A stretch of 54,390 nt of DNA from Anaerolineae bacterium. Lineage in GTDB: Bacteria > Chloroflexota > Anaerolineae > JAFGEY01. The notes under the pieces are model-generated. The model was given only the letters and a program-made list of their open reading frames with translations. It was not told the DNA's origin and did not search any database. The translations under genes were made by a program, and so were the position numbers. This document shows, in pieces, positions 41,314-49,700 of the stretch. Numbering within the stretch: position 1 is the first letter of the stretch; each line of letters starts with the position of its first letter. The stretch covers positions 1 through 54,390 of the forward strand of contig JAFGIE010000059.1 in assembly GCA_016929775.1 (NCBI GenBank). The letters run 5' to 3'.

Positions 41314-42297
41314 CTACTCTTCGCGCCGGCGACGGGCCAGTCCGCCAAAGAGCATCTCGGACAGGAACTCGCCAGACGTCGGGATGTCGGTCTTTTCGGG
41401 CATGTCGCCCCAGTTCTGACTCGCGCGATCGCGGAGCCACAGGAGCCGGTTCTCCATCTCGATCCGGTAATAGTCTTCGATCGTCACGCCATCGCTGCGC
41501 TCGACCAGCGCCCGGAACTGGCTGAGCTTAGCCTGCATGCCATCGATCCAGCGCAGGACGTTGTCGTGGTTGTACAAGGCGCGCCCCCGGTATTCTACTG
41601 CGCTTGCCTTGGGCATGGAGAGGGTGGTGACACGGTCAAAGGTGGCGCCTGCCATACGGCGCATCTCGTCCTCGTCTGCCGCGGAACGGAGCGCGTGTAG
41701 GAAGGCCATGGCGACCATGTCGGCGAGGTGTTCCACTCCCCCGATCAGCCCATCGTGCTCGTAGGGATCGATGTAGTGCGGGATCGCGCCCATCATCGCC
41801 ACGAGGTCGGTGATCAGCCGGACCCCCTCGGAGGAGGCGCGTTTGGAGGGCGTGATGCAATACTGCTTGCCGTTGAACAGGTCGGCGTGCGCCGCCTCGA
41901 TGCCCACTTCGTCGCCGAACAGGATCGGGTCTCCTCCGATATAGCTGACCTCGCGCGGCAGCAGCTCGTCCGCCCATGCCAGCACGGCCACCTTGATGCT
42001 CGCCGTGTCGTGTATCACGCAGCCAGACTTGAGGCTGTGCGCGATGGTCTGCAAGGTCTCGCGGATCGCCGTGATCGGGAGGGCGAGGATCAACATGTCG
42101 CCCCTGGAGGCAGCCGAGACAAGGTCGCCCTCGATCTCCATCAGCGCGCCCTTGTTGAGCGCCGCCTCCGCCTGGGCGGGATCCCGATCGTACCCCAGGA
42201 CGTCGATCTCGTCGCCGCGTGTCTTGCGGATCGCCATGCCGATCGAGCTGCCGATCAAGCCCGTGCCGATGATCGTGATGCAAGGTTTGGGTGCCAT
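41314..42297 (-). CDS. Prephenate/arogenate dehydrogenase-like protein, copy 2
   Basis: A 327-residue NAD(P)-dependent dehydrogenase of the TyrA fold. The dinucleotide site GTGLIGSSIG is at residues 11-20 and the helical dimer domain follows. In TyrA the active site has HP(M/I) after the strand F-x-G-G/A. Here it reads YIGGDPIL, so the catalytic His is Asp123. The flanking region (EVGIEAAHADLFNGKQYCITPS) is otherwise typical. AGGAGA lies before ATG 42297. It is a tandem paralogue of the gene at 42309-43163 with 11 bp between them. It also has a longer C-terminal tail (ASQNWGDMPEKTDIP). The reaction is uncertain because of the His change. Confidence 0.75.
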   Translation of the reverse strand: MAPKPCITIIGTGLIGSSIGMAIRKTRGDEIDVLGYDRDPAQAEAALNKGALMEIEGDLVSAASRGDMLILALPITAIRETLQTIAHSLKSGCVIHDTASIKVAVLAWADELLPREVSYIGGDPILFGDEVGIEAAHADLFNGKQYCITPSKRASSEGVRLITDLVAMMGAIPHYIDPYEHDGLIGGVEHLADMVAMAFLHALRSAADEDEMRRMAGATFDRVTTLSMPKASAVEYRGRALYNHDNVLRWIDGMQAKLSQFRALVERSDGVTIEDYYRIEMENRLLWLRDRASQNWGDMPEKTDIPTSGEFLSEMLFGGLARRRREE

Positions 42298-42308
42298 CGT
42301 GTCTCCTG

Positions 42309-43163
42309 TCAGTTGTCCCCGTCGCTTGGCTGCCGGGCAAAGTACGCCTCGATCGCATCGCCATCGCTGCGCTCGACCAGCGCGCGCAGGTTGCTCAACT
42401 CGTCTTGCATGCGCTCGAGCCAGGGCAGGATGTTGTCGCGGTTGTACAATGCGCGTCCCCGGTACTCTGCCGCGTCGGCTGTGGAAAAGCAAGTCACGCG
42501 ATCAAAGGTCGCGCCTGCCATGCGGCGCATATCGCGCCATCCGCCCGACGAGGTCAGGGTGTGGAGAAAGGTGACCGCCAGGATATCTGCCAGATGCTCG
42601 GTCGCCCCGACCATACGGTCGTGCTCGTGTGGGCCGATGCGGTGCGGGATCGCGCCCGTCATGGCGACCAGGTCGGTGACCAACTGGATCGCCTCGGAAG
42701 AGGCGCGGTTGGATGGGGTGATGCAGTACCGGCACCCCGCGAACAGGTCGGCGCGTGCCTCGTCGATCCCGGCTTCCTCGCCAGTCAGGATCGGGTCCCC
42801 GCCGACATAGCTGACCTCGCGCGGCAGCAGTTCGTGTGCCCACTCCATCACGGGCGCCTTGATGCTCGCCGTGTCGTGGACGATGCATCCCGGCTTGAGG
42901 TCGTTGGCGATCAGTTCGAGCGTCTCGCGGATCTCTGGGGCAGGGATCGCCAGGATCACCATGTCCGCTTTGGACGCCGCGGAGATCAGGTTGCGGTCGA
43001 CCTTGGAGATGGCGCCCATGCGGCGGGCGAGCCCTGCCTGCGCGTGGTCGCGATCGTGTCCCAGGACTTCGACCTCTCTCCCGCGTGAGGTCAGGATCGA
43101 CATGCCGAGCGAGGCGCCGATCAGGCCCGTACCAATGATCGTAATACGCGGTTGTGTTGCCAT
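42309..43163 (-). CDS. Prephenate/arogenate dehydrogenase-like protein, copy 1
   Basis: A 284-residue TyrA-fold protein very similar to copy 2. The NAD site is GTGLIGASLG, then HDTASIK and the modified active site YVGGDPIL with Asp123 in place of the catalytic His. RADLFAGCRYCITPSNRASSEA follows the normal family pattern. The C-terminal domain keeps HLADILAVTFLH and GATFDRVT. AGGAGG lies 6 bases before ATG 43163. Both copies share the same substitution, so it predates the duplication and is under selection or tolerated. Chorismate mutase is not fused. Confidence 0.75.
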   Translation of the reverse strand: MATQPRITIIGTGLIGASLGMSILTSRGREVEVLGHDRDHAQAGLARRMGAISKVDRNLISAASKADMVILAIPAPEIRETLELIANDLKPGCIVHDTASIKAPVMEWAHELLPREVSYVGGDPILTGEEAGIDEARADLFAGCRYCITPSNRASSEAIQLVTDLVAMTGAIPHRIGPHEHDRMVGATEHLADILAVTFLHTLTSSGGWRDMRRMAGATFDRVTCFSTADAAEYRGRALYNRDNILPWLERMQDELSNLRALVERSDGDAIEAYFARQPSDGDN

Positions 43164-43174
43164 AGAGCCTCCTA

Positions 43175-43666
43175 TCAGTGCTCCCTGTCCGCCCGCTGCA
43201 GCGCCGCCAGTCGTCTGTCGTCGTGTGCGGGGGCGTGGTGCCTGCGGATCAGCGCCGCCGTCTCGGGCGAGCAGCCAGCGGACAGCGCCTTTGATGCGCC
43301 GATCTCGGCGTGCCGCACGTGCGCGGCAAAGGGCGCGCGCCAGCCCTTTCCGTCGCCCGCCAGTCGACCGATTAGGGAGGGCGCGGCGGCGTCGAGCAAG
43401 ACCACGACGACCCGGTGCAGCAGGGTCAACCCCACCGCGGTCTTGCCCACGTCGTGCAGCAGTGCGGCTTCCAAGAGCGCGCGATCGTCGTGTCCCGCCG
43501 CGCGCAGGGCGTGGAACACGTCGAGCCCGTGCCGCTGGTCGCCGCGCGCCATCTGCCCAAAGAGCGCTGCCTGCGCCGGCGACAGGACCTGCGCGACGAG
43601 GGCGCGTTCGCCGGGATCGACCCGCGCCAAGAGCGCCCGAAAGAACTGCCGCACGCGGTAGAGCAC
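43175..43666 (-). CDS. HD-domain phosphohydrolase-like protein
   Basis: A 163-residue single-domain protein. The metal-binding His of helix 1 is in QRHGLDVFHAL, the HD pair in EAALLHDVGKTAVGLTLLHR, and the last conserved Asp/His in IRRHHAPAHDDRRL, as in small HDIG-type hydrolases. The substrate (nucleotide or cyclic nucleotide) cannot be told. GTG 43666 is taken as the start; it follows the protease gene stop by 9 bp. It probably shares the transcript begun at 44363. Confidence 0.72.
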   Translation of the reverse strand: MLYRVRQFFRALLARVDPGERALVAQVLSPAQAALFGQMARGDQRHGLDVFHALRAAGHDDRALLEAALLHDVGKTAVGLTLLHRVVVVLLDAAAPSLIGRLAGDGKGWRAPFAAHVRHAEIGASKALSAGCSPETAALIRRHHAPAHDDRRLAALQRADREH

Positions 43667-43675
43667 GCGCTGTCC

Positions 43676-44329
43676 CTAGCTACCCAGGATCAACCGCAGC
43701 AGCAGGCTGTGGACAGGCCCCAGGATGCCCCAGATGATGCCCGGCGCCGGGACCAGGCGGTCCAGGAGCAGCAGCCCCATAAAGACCATCGGCCCGAAGG
43801 ACAGCATCTGGTCCAGCAGCGTGCTCAGGCGATAGGCCCAGCCGGCGCGGATGGTCGCGACGATGCCGCGCAGCACGCTGAAACCGTCCAGCGGGTGGAC
43901 CGGCAGCAGGTTAAAGACGGCGAGCGCAACGTTGGTGCTGACGAGCGTGTACAGCGCGAACGTCAACAGCGCCGGCATGGGAGACAGCAGCCGCAGCGGG
44001 ACGGCGCACAGGGTTGCCAGGACGATGTTGGAAAAGGGCCCGGCAAAGGACGTGATCGCCATGCCCACACGGGGCCCAAACCGCAGGTTGACGGGGTTGA
44101 CCGGGACTGGTTTCCCCCAGCCAAAGCCAAAGCCCGTGATCGAGCTGACCAAGATCATGATCGCGCCGACCGGGTCAAAGTGCGCGAGTGGATTGAGCGT
44201 CAACCGTCCCTGATACTTGGCTGTCGGATCCCCCAGCAGGTCCGCGGAAAGCGCGTGGGAGAACTCGTGGATCGAGATGCCCAGTACGACGGCGAACAAG
44301 CTGAGAACCGGTATCAGAAGCTCGTACAA
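43676..44329 (-). CDS. Site-2 protease family (M50) membrane metalloprotease
   Basis: A 217-residue membrane protease with the zinc motif HEFSH (His21, Glu22, His25) in the first helix and the third ligand Asp in NLLPVHPLDGFSVL. Residues 55-100 hold FGWGKPVPVNPVNL, typical of the short M50 proteins that lack a PDZ domain. The TTG at 44329 is the chosen start: it lies 34 bases after a perfect -10 (44363-44368) and behind GAGAGGA, and gives the usual N-terminus. The target is unknown. Confidence 0.82.
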   Translation of the reverse strand: MYELLIPVLSLFAVVLGISIHEFSHALSADLLGDPTAKYQGRLTLNPLAHFDPVGAIMILVSSITGFGFGWGKPVPVNPVNLRFGPRVGMAITSFAGPFSNIVLATLCAVPLRLLSPMPALLTFALYTLVSTNVALAVFNLLPVHPLDGFSVLRGIVATIRAGWAYRLSTLLDQMLSFGPMVFMGLLLLDRLVPAPGIIWGILGPVHSLLLRLILGS

Positions 44330-44362
44330 CGTGTCCTCTCTCAGGTGACGATCAAGGCGCAC

Positions 44363-44368
44363 ATTATA
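44363..44368 (-). promoter_or_regulatory. -10 element for the M50 protease gene
   Basis: TATAAT on the minus strand, preceded by TGC (extended -10). A poor -35 (TCGACG) lies 17 bp upstream. The start of transcription would be near 44355, giving a leader of about 25 bases before the TTG start. Confidence 0.6.
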
Positions 44369-44426
44369 GCACGGAATCGCCGCCGCGTCGAATCTCGGGG
44401 GGCTCTCCCGGGGCTCTCCTGCCGCC

Positions 44427-44454
44427 TTGACAATGTGGGGCGCCGTACTATAAT
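44427..44454 (+). promoter_or_regulatory. Consensus sigma-70 promoter for the MFS transporter
   Basis: TTGACA (44427-44432) and TATAAT (44449-44454) are both perfect, with a 16-bp spacer. It is the best match to the housekeeping consensus in the window and is divergent from the M50 promoter. Confidence 0.8.
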
Positions 44455-44523
44455 CGCATGCGAGAGCGACCGCCGGTCTGCAGGCTCCCCGTGTATCCGC
44501 ATTTAGCCAAGGAGGCCTCGCCC

Positions 44524-45819
44524 ATGTCGGAACCACGCGCCAAGTCCTTCAACTATGCAATTGGTATGTTCGGCACATCGATCCCGATCAACATGCTCAA
44601 GACCTTTGCCTTCACGTACTATGTGCTCGGCCTAGGGGTGACGACCGAGCAGTGGGCGGCGATGCTGCTGACCTACACCTTTATCGACGCCCTCGACAAC
44701 CCCGTCTACGGCTTTCTCTCCGACCGGACGCGCTCTCGCTGGGGCCGACGCCGCCCGTGGCTGACGATCGGGACCCCGCTCCTGATCCTGTGTTTTATCG
44801 CTTTTTACAACATCCCGGCTTTCCTGTCGGGGAATGCCGTGTTCGCCTACGGCATGCTGTTCTACATCCTCACGGGCACGCTCGACTCGGTGATCAACGC
44901 CAACTATGCGGCCCTGTTCCCCGAGCTGTTCCGCGACGATGCTAGCCGGGCCAAGACCAACGCCATGCGCCAAGCCTTCCAGTTGGTGGCGATGATCATC
45001 AGCATCGCCCTGACGCCCATGGTGACCGAGGCGCTTGGCTACGGGCTGACCGCCATCCTGTACGGTATCCTCGGCGGCGCCGTGATCCTGTACATGACCT
45101 TTAGCTGCCGGGAAAAGGAGCCGGAGCCAGAGGAGGCGAAACCGGGCTTGTGGAAGGCGCTCGTGGACCTGCTGACCAATCGCAAGTTCTGGATCGCGGG
45201 CCTGGCGAATGCGTTCTATAGCGCCGCCATGTCACTGGTGCTGGCTTCCGTGCCGTTCTATGTCCAATACGCGCTCGGCCTTTCCAGCGGGCAGTCCACG
45301 TTCCTACTCGCCGCAGTGCTCGTCATCGCGATCGCAGGCGTAGCCGTCTGGGCTTGGCTGGTGAACAAGTTCTCGCTGATCCCCACCTGGCGTGCTGCCC
45401 TGGCGGTTCTGGCGGTCACGTTCGTCCCGCTCTACTTTGCGACGAGCATGGTCACGGCGATCGTCTTTTCTGCCTTTGTGGGATTTGGCTTTGCCGGCGT
45501 GATCACGACCATGGACCTGATCGGCGCCAAGGTCATGGACGAGGATACGCGCAGGCATGGCCTACGGCGGGAGGGGATCATTGCCAACGCCCTCGGCTTT
45601 ATGAACCGGCTGAATGGCTTGTTCACCAGCGTCGCCTACTTACTGGTCTCCAGGCTGTACCTCTTTGAGAGCGGGGACAATCCGGGACCCCACCCAGACG
45701 CTGCCGCCCGCTTCCTGATGACCATCGCGCCCCCGGTGCTGATGGTGATCAGTTTCGCCTTTTCGTGGTTCATCGAGTTTACGCCGGTCGAGGCGGAGGC
45801 TGAACGGAACGCACCCTAG
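44524..45819 (+). CDS. GPH-family (MFS_2) sugar transporter
   Basis: A 431-residue protein with about 12 membrane helices. FIDALDNPVYGFLSDRTRSRWGRRRPWL is the diagnostic loop after helix 2 of glycoside-pentoside-hexuronide symporters; ELFRDDASRAKTNAMRQAF and the late DEDTRRHGLRREGI are further family marks. It should import a glycoside or uronide with H+ or Na+. AAGGAGG before ATG 44524 sets the start; the first codons of the longer frame lie between promoter and this ATG. The esterase follows after 14 bp. Confidence 0.87.
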   Translation: MSEPRAKSFNYAIGMFGTSIPINMLKTFAFTYYVLGLGVTTEQWAAMLLTYTFIDALDNPVYGFLSDRTRSRWGRRRPWLTIGTPLLILCFIAFYNIPAFLSGNAVFAYGMLFYILTGTLDSVINANYAALFPELFRDDASRAKTNAMRQAFQLVAMIISIALTPMVTEALGYGLTAILYGILGGAVILYMTFSCREKEPEPEEAKPGLWKALVDLLTNRKFWIAGLANAFYSAAMSLVLASVPFYVQYALGLSSGQSTFLLAAVLVIAIAGVAVWAWLVNKFSLIPTWRAALAVLAVTFVPLYFATSMVTAIVFSAFVGFGFAGVITTMDLIGAKVMDEDTRRHGLRREGIIANALGFMNRLNGLFTSVAYLLVSRLYLFESGDNPGPHPDAAARFLMTIAPPVLMVISFAFSWFIEFTPVEAEAERNAP

Positions 45820-45833
45820 CCGGGAGGCATGCT

Positions 45834-46610
45834 ATGGCACTCATTCGCATGGACCACGTGCCCGAGACGGTCAAGGTCAATCTCCCCCTGAATGTCATCC
45901 TGCCCGACCCCGGCAGGATGGGGGGCGTGCCCGTCGCGCGGCGCAAGGTCCTCTACCTGCTGCACGGGCTGAGCGAGGACGCGACCGCCTGGCAGCGCTA
46001 CTCGTCGATCGAGGCCCTTGCCGCTGCCTATGGGTTGGTGGTGGTCATGCCTTCTGCCGGTCGCAGTTTCTACACCGACCAGCCCAACGGGCAGCGGTAC
46101 TTTGCCTACCTGACCGATGAACTGCCGCAGTACCTCGCCGATGTCTTTGGCCTGGCGCCTCGCAGGGAGGATACCTACATCGCCGGGAACTCGATGGGCG
46201 GGTACGGCGCGTTCAAGGCGGCGCTGCTGCGCCCAGAGCGCTATGCCGCCGCCGCGTCCTTTTCTGGCGTGCTCTCCCTTGCCATCTTTCAGCTCCTGCC
46301 CGACGACCCGCGCCGGGACGAGTTTGCCTGCCTGTTCGGCGACCTGGGCAAGCTGGCCGGGAGTGAGCACGACCCGGCGGTCTGGTTGCAGCGCGCAGCG
46401 CGGGATCCTGCCCGCCTGCCCCGCCTGTACATCGCCGTCAGCCGGGGCGAGGACATCTACCCGTTGAGCGGCATGTTCCACGCGGCGTGCCAGTCGCTGG
46501 GCGTGCAGTCGGAGTACTATGAGGGGGACGGGGCCCACGACTGGTTTTTCTGGGATGCGCAGATCCGGCGTTTCCTGGCTGCGCTCCTGGGCCCGATGCC
46601 GACGGCGTAA
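45834..46610 (+). CDS. Esterase of the EstA/esterase-D type (alpha/beta hydrolase)
   Basis: A 258-residue alpha/beta hydrolase. LYLLHGLSEDATAWQRYSSIEALA supplies the oxyanion strand, GNSMGGYGA carries the nucleophile Ser120, and the Asp (SRGEDIYPL) and His (DGAHDWFFWD) complete the triad. The family includes tributyrin esterase EstA and S-formylglutathione hydrolase; the short N-terminus and VNLPLNVILPD favour EstA. No signal peptide is seen, so it acts in the cytoplasm, perhaps on acylated sugars brought in by the adjacent transporter (inference). ATG 45834 has GGGAGG. Confidence 0.85.
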   Translation: MALIRMDHVPETVKVNLPLNVILPDPGRMGGVPVARRKVLYLLHGLSEDATAWQRYSSIEALAAAYGLVVVMPSAGRSFYTDQPNGQRYFAYLTDELPQYLADVFGLAPRREDTYIAGNSMGGYGAFKAALLRPERYAAAASFSGVLSLAIFQLLPDDPRRDEFACLFGDLGKLAGSEHDPAVWLQRAARDPARLPRLYIAVSRGEDIYPLSGMFHAACQSLGVQSEYYEGDGAHDWFFWDAQIRRFLAALLGPMPTA

Positions 46611-46681
46611 GGTCGCCATCGCGGCACGCAGGACAGGGGGCATCTAGCCGGACTTGTGACTCCGGCAGAAGCGCGGGCAAG

Positions 46682-46727
46682 GGCGGGCGGCGCTCGCGTA
46701 CAAGTGTGCTGCCACGTGCGCCGCCCG
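46682..46727. terminator. Bidirectional hairpin between convergent genes
   Basis: GCGGGCGGCGC (46682-46692) and GCGCCGCCCGC (46717-46727) form an 11-bp perfect stem with a 24-base loop. It sits between the esterase stop and the stop of the giant gene, so it can serve both. Confidence 0.55.
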
Positions 46728-46735
46728 CGGGCCCC

Positions 46736-49700
46736 CTATCTGCGGATCAGCGGCAGGTAGACGGGGAACGCATCCCCGGTCGTCGTGCTCGCCTGCGCGT
46801 CGTCCGGCGTCGGCTGGCGATGCCCCACCCAGTCCGTCGCCACGCTGTAAAAGCGGTACGTGCGTCCGGGCGCCCCGGCAAAGAGCGCCTGGGTTGCCGT
46901 CGTGCTCGACTGCCACCGACCGTAGGCGCCGCCATCGGTCGAGACATAGACGTCATAGTGGGCCACGCCCGCGCCGACGTCGGCGCCCGACCACCGCACG
47001 GTAAAAGCCGTCGGGCTGCTCGGCGGCAGCGGCTCTACGCTGCTGGTCGGCGGGTCGGCGTCGATCGTGTTCAGCGTCTGGTTGGTGTCGATCGGCTCGT
47101 TGACGTCAAAGACGATGCGCGCCCAATTCTCGATCGTGGCATGCGTCGTCAAGCCGGGCGTCGGCTTGACGCGGAACGTGACGTGCCCCTCCCCCGATCC
47201 TTGCTCGTCGTTGGGCGGCAGAAAGCCCGCCCACGGGTCGTCTGGTGTGCTCCCGGTGACGGGGTCGATCGACTCGAGCAGCCAGGTCAGGGCGCCCGTG
47301 TCGACGTCGAGGTTGGCGTGCACGCGCACCGGGTAGGGGTCGGTGGCGACGGCGCTCCATACCTCGAACTGGTTGAGCCCCGGCGGTACGCTCACCTCGA
47401 CCTGGTTGAAGCCCATGCCAAGCAGCTCGACGCTCGACCGGTCGAGGTTGGCGTCGAGCGTGTCGCTGATCAAGACCAGCTGCGCCGCAACCGTCGCCGT
47501 GGGCACGTTCTCAAAGTAGATGGTGTAGATCAGGTCGGCGTCCGGGGCGACCCATCCCTGTGGCCCGTAGCCGATCGTCAGCTTTTCGTTCGGATCGCGG
47601 GCGCCAACCACGTTCGTGCCGCCGCTGGCCCCCCCGCCGCCCGGCGGGGGCGGGGGCGGGTCGTTGCCGCAGTCTGATCCGACGCAGCACTCGTCGGTGC
47701 AGCATTCCTCGGGCGGGCAGCACTCGAACTCGGGCTCACAGCACGCCTCGTTAGCGGCATTGAGGGCGCGGATGCGGCGCATCATCTCGGCATAGGCGGC
47801 AAAGTAGTTGTCCTGGGCGGTCGGCACCGAGTCTGCGGCTTTCACAAAGACCTGATAGCTGTTGTACGTCTCTTGCAGCAAGGAGAGCGTATCCAGGAAT
47901 GCCCCGATCACGCCGAAGCCGGGCCAGTCGATCTGCTTCATCTCTTTGAACAGGTTCCAGATCGTCACCCCGCCCGAAGCCACGTTGTTGACGGTGCCAA
48001 AGAAGGCGGAGAGACTGCTCAAGGTCGCCTCCCCGCTGCTGAAATCCCACGGAAAGTCCCTGATCGTCAGATAGAGCGACGTGGCGATCGGCCCCAGCTG
48101 GGTCAACGCGTAGGAGGCCTTGCCGTACTGGGCGACAAAGCTCGCCACCGCAGTCTCCGGCAGGGCGAGCGACGCCAGGTCGGCGACCACCTGTGCGTAC
48201 TGCAAGGCAAAGACGCCGCCGCTGGTCCAGATGTTGGTGTTGTACATCTTGTGCGCGTCCTGCCAGTTCTTGAAGGTCTGATCCTTGTGTGTCTTGGCGG
48301 CGTGGGCCTGGCCCAGCTCGTCGTACGCTTCGAAGCACTTGGCGTCCGGGATCTGTGGCTCGTGCTCGCCGTCGCCCGCGATGCGCGTCGGCTTTGGGTT
48401 GTGCTGGGAGAGGTAGTCGATCAGGGCATAGAACCAGCTCCCCAGGTTGCCCTGCGCGGCGACGTCGCCCTCCTGGGCGGCGCGCATGACGCTCGCCAGC
48501 CAGGACTGGGTGCTCATCGCCTTAGGAGCCATGACCAGGTCCTGTTCGACTGTCTGCCCGTCGGCAAGGACGACGCCTGAGGCCTGAGCGGGACCAAAGC
48601 CGTACGCGCTGGCTTGCAGTGCGTACGTACCGGGCAGCAGTTCGGCAAAGCGGTAGGCGCCGTCATAGCTAGCCGTCGCATATGCCACCGTCTCTCCCCG
48701 GCTGTTGCGCGCCGAGACCAGCACGCCTGGCACTGCGCTCCCGGCGTCGTCTACCACCCAGCCGTGCAGCAGCGTGTCCTGCCCGTGCAGGCTAAAATCG
48801 ACCCTCGGCGCGTCTCCCTCGACGATGCAGCCCAGTGCCTCTGCCTGGCGATAGCTGGCATAGGTCACCACCAGGTCGTAGGTCCCGTCGGGCAGGTCGC
48901 CGATCCGGTAGGAGCCCAGCGTGCCGGTTGCGGCGCCGCCGACGAACTCGGTGGTCGCGGCGTCGTATGCCGCCACCCACGCCCCGTCCAGCAGCTGCCC
49001 GGTGTACGCAGAGCGTACTCGGCCCGAGATGGATCGCCCTTCACCCAGGACCACGCCGACGACGAGGGGACCCGGCGCGTCGAGGGTCATCTCCTGCCGG
49101 TAGAACCCGTACCCAGCCAGGCGCACGTGCAGGACGTAGGCGCCCGCGGGTAGACCGTGGAGTTCAAAGCCACCCGTGTCCGCGACGCTGAGCGCCGATA
49201 GGTAGGGCAGCAGGCTGCCCTTGCCCTCCTCGACGGGAGCCAACGTCACGCTCGCCCCACCCAGCGGCAGTCCTGCCGCATCCTGCACGTCGCCTGTGAC
49301 GGACAACGTTCCCAGTACGATGTCGGGCAGGGCAAGGTCGTCGCCGCCGACGCTGACCGGGTAGTCGGCGCTGACCCCGGCGGCGGCGCCCGCTACGAGT
49401 GTGTAGCTGCCAGGCCTGAGGGCAACAAACCGGTACTGTCCATCTGTGTTGGTCGGCGCCGAGGCGACAAACCTCGCCTCCTGGAGGAGGAGCACTGCGG
49501 CGTGGTCGACCGGAGCGCCGCCCTCGGCGACCACCCGCCCGGTCATGGACACACCAGAGAGCGCCAGGTCGACCGTCTGCTGCCACGACGCCGCGCTGAT
49601 CTCGACTTCCTGGAGGGCCTGCCCGCCCCACAGCGAGATGGCGGTTTGGCCTGCGGGGAGCCCGGCGAACGCATAGTGCCCTGCGCCATCGCTGTACGCC

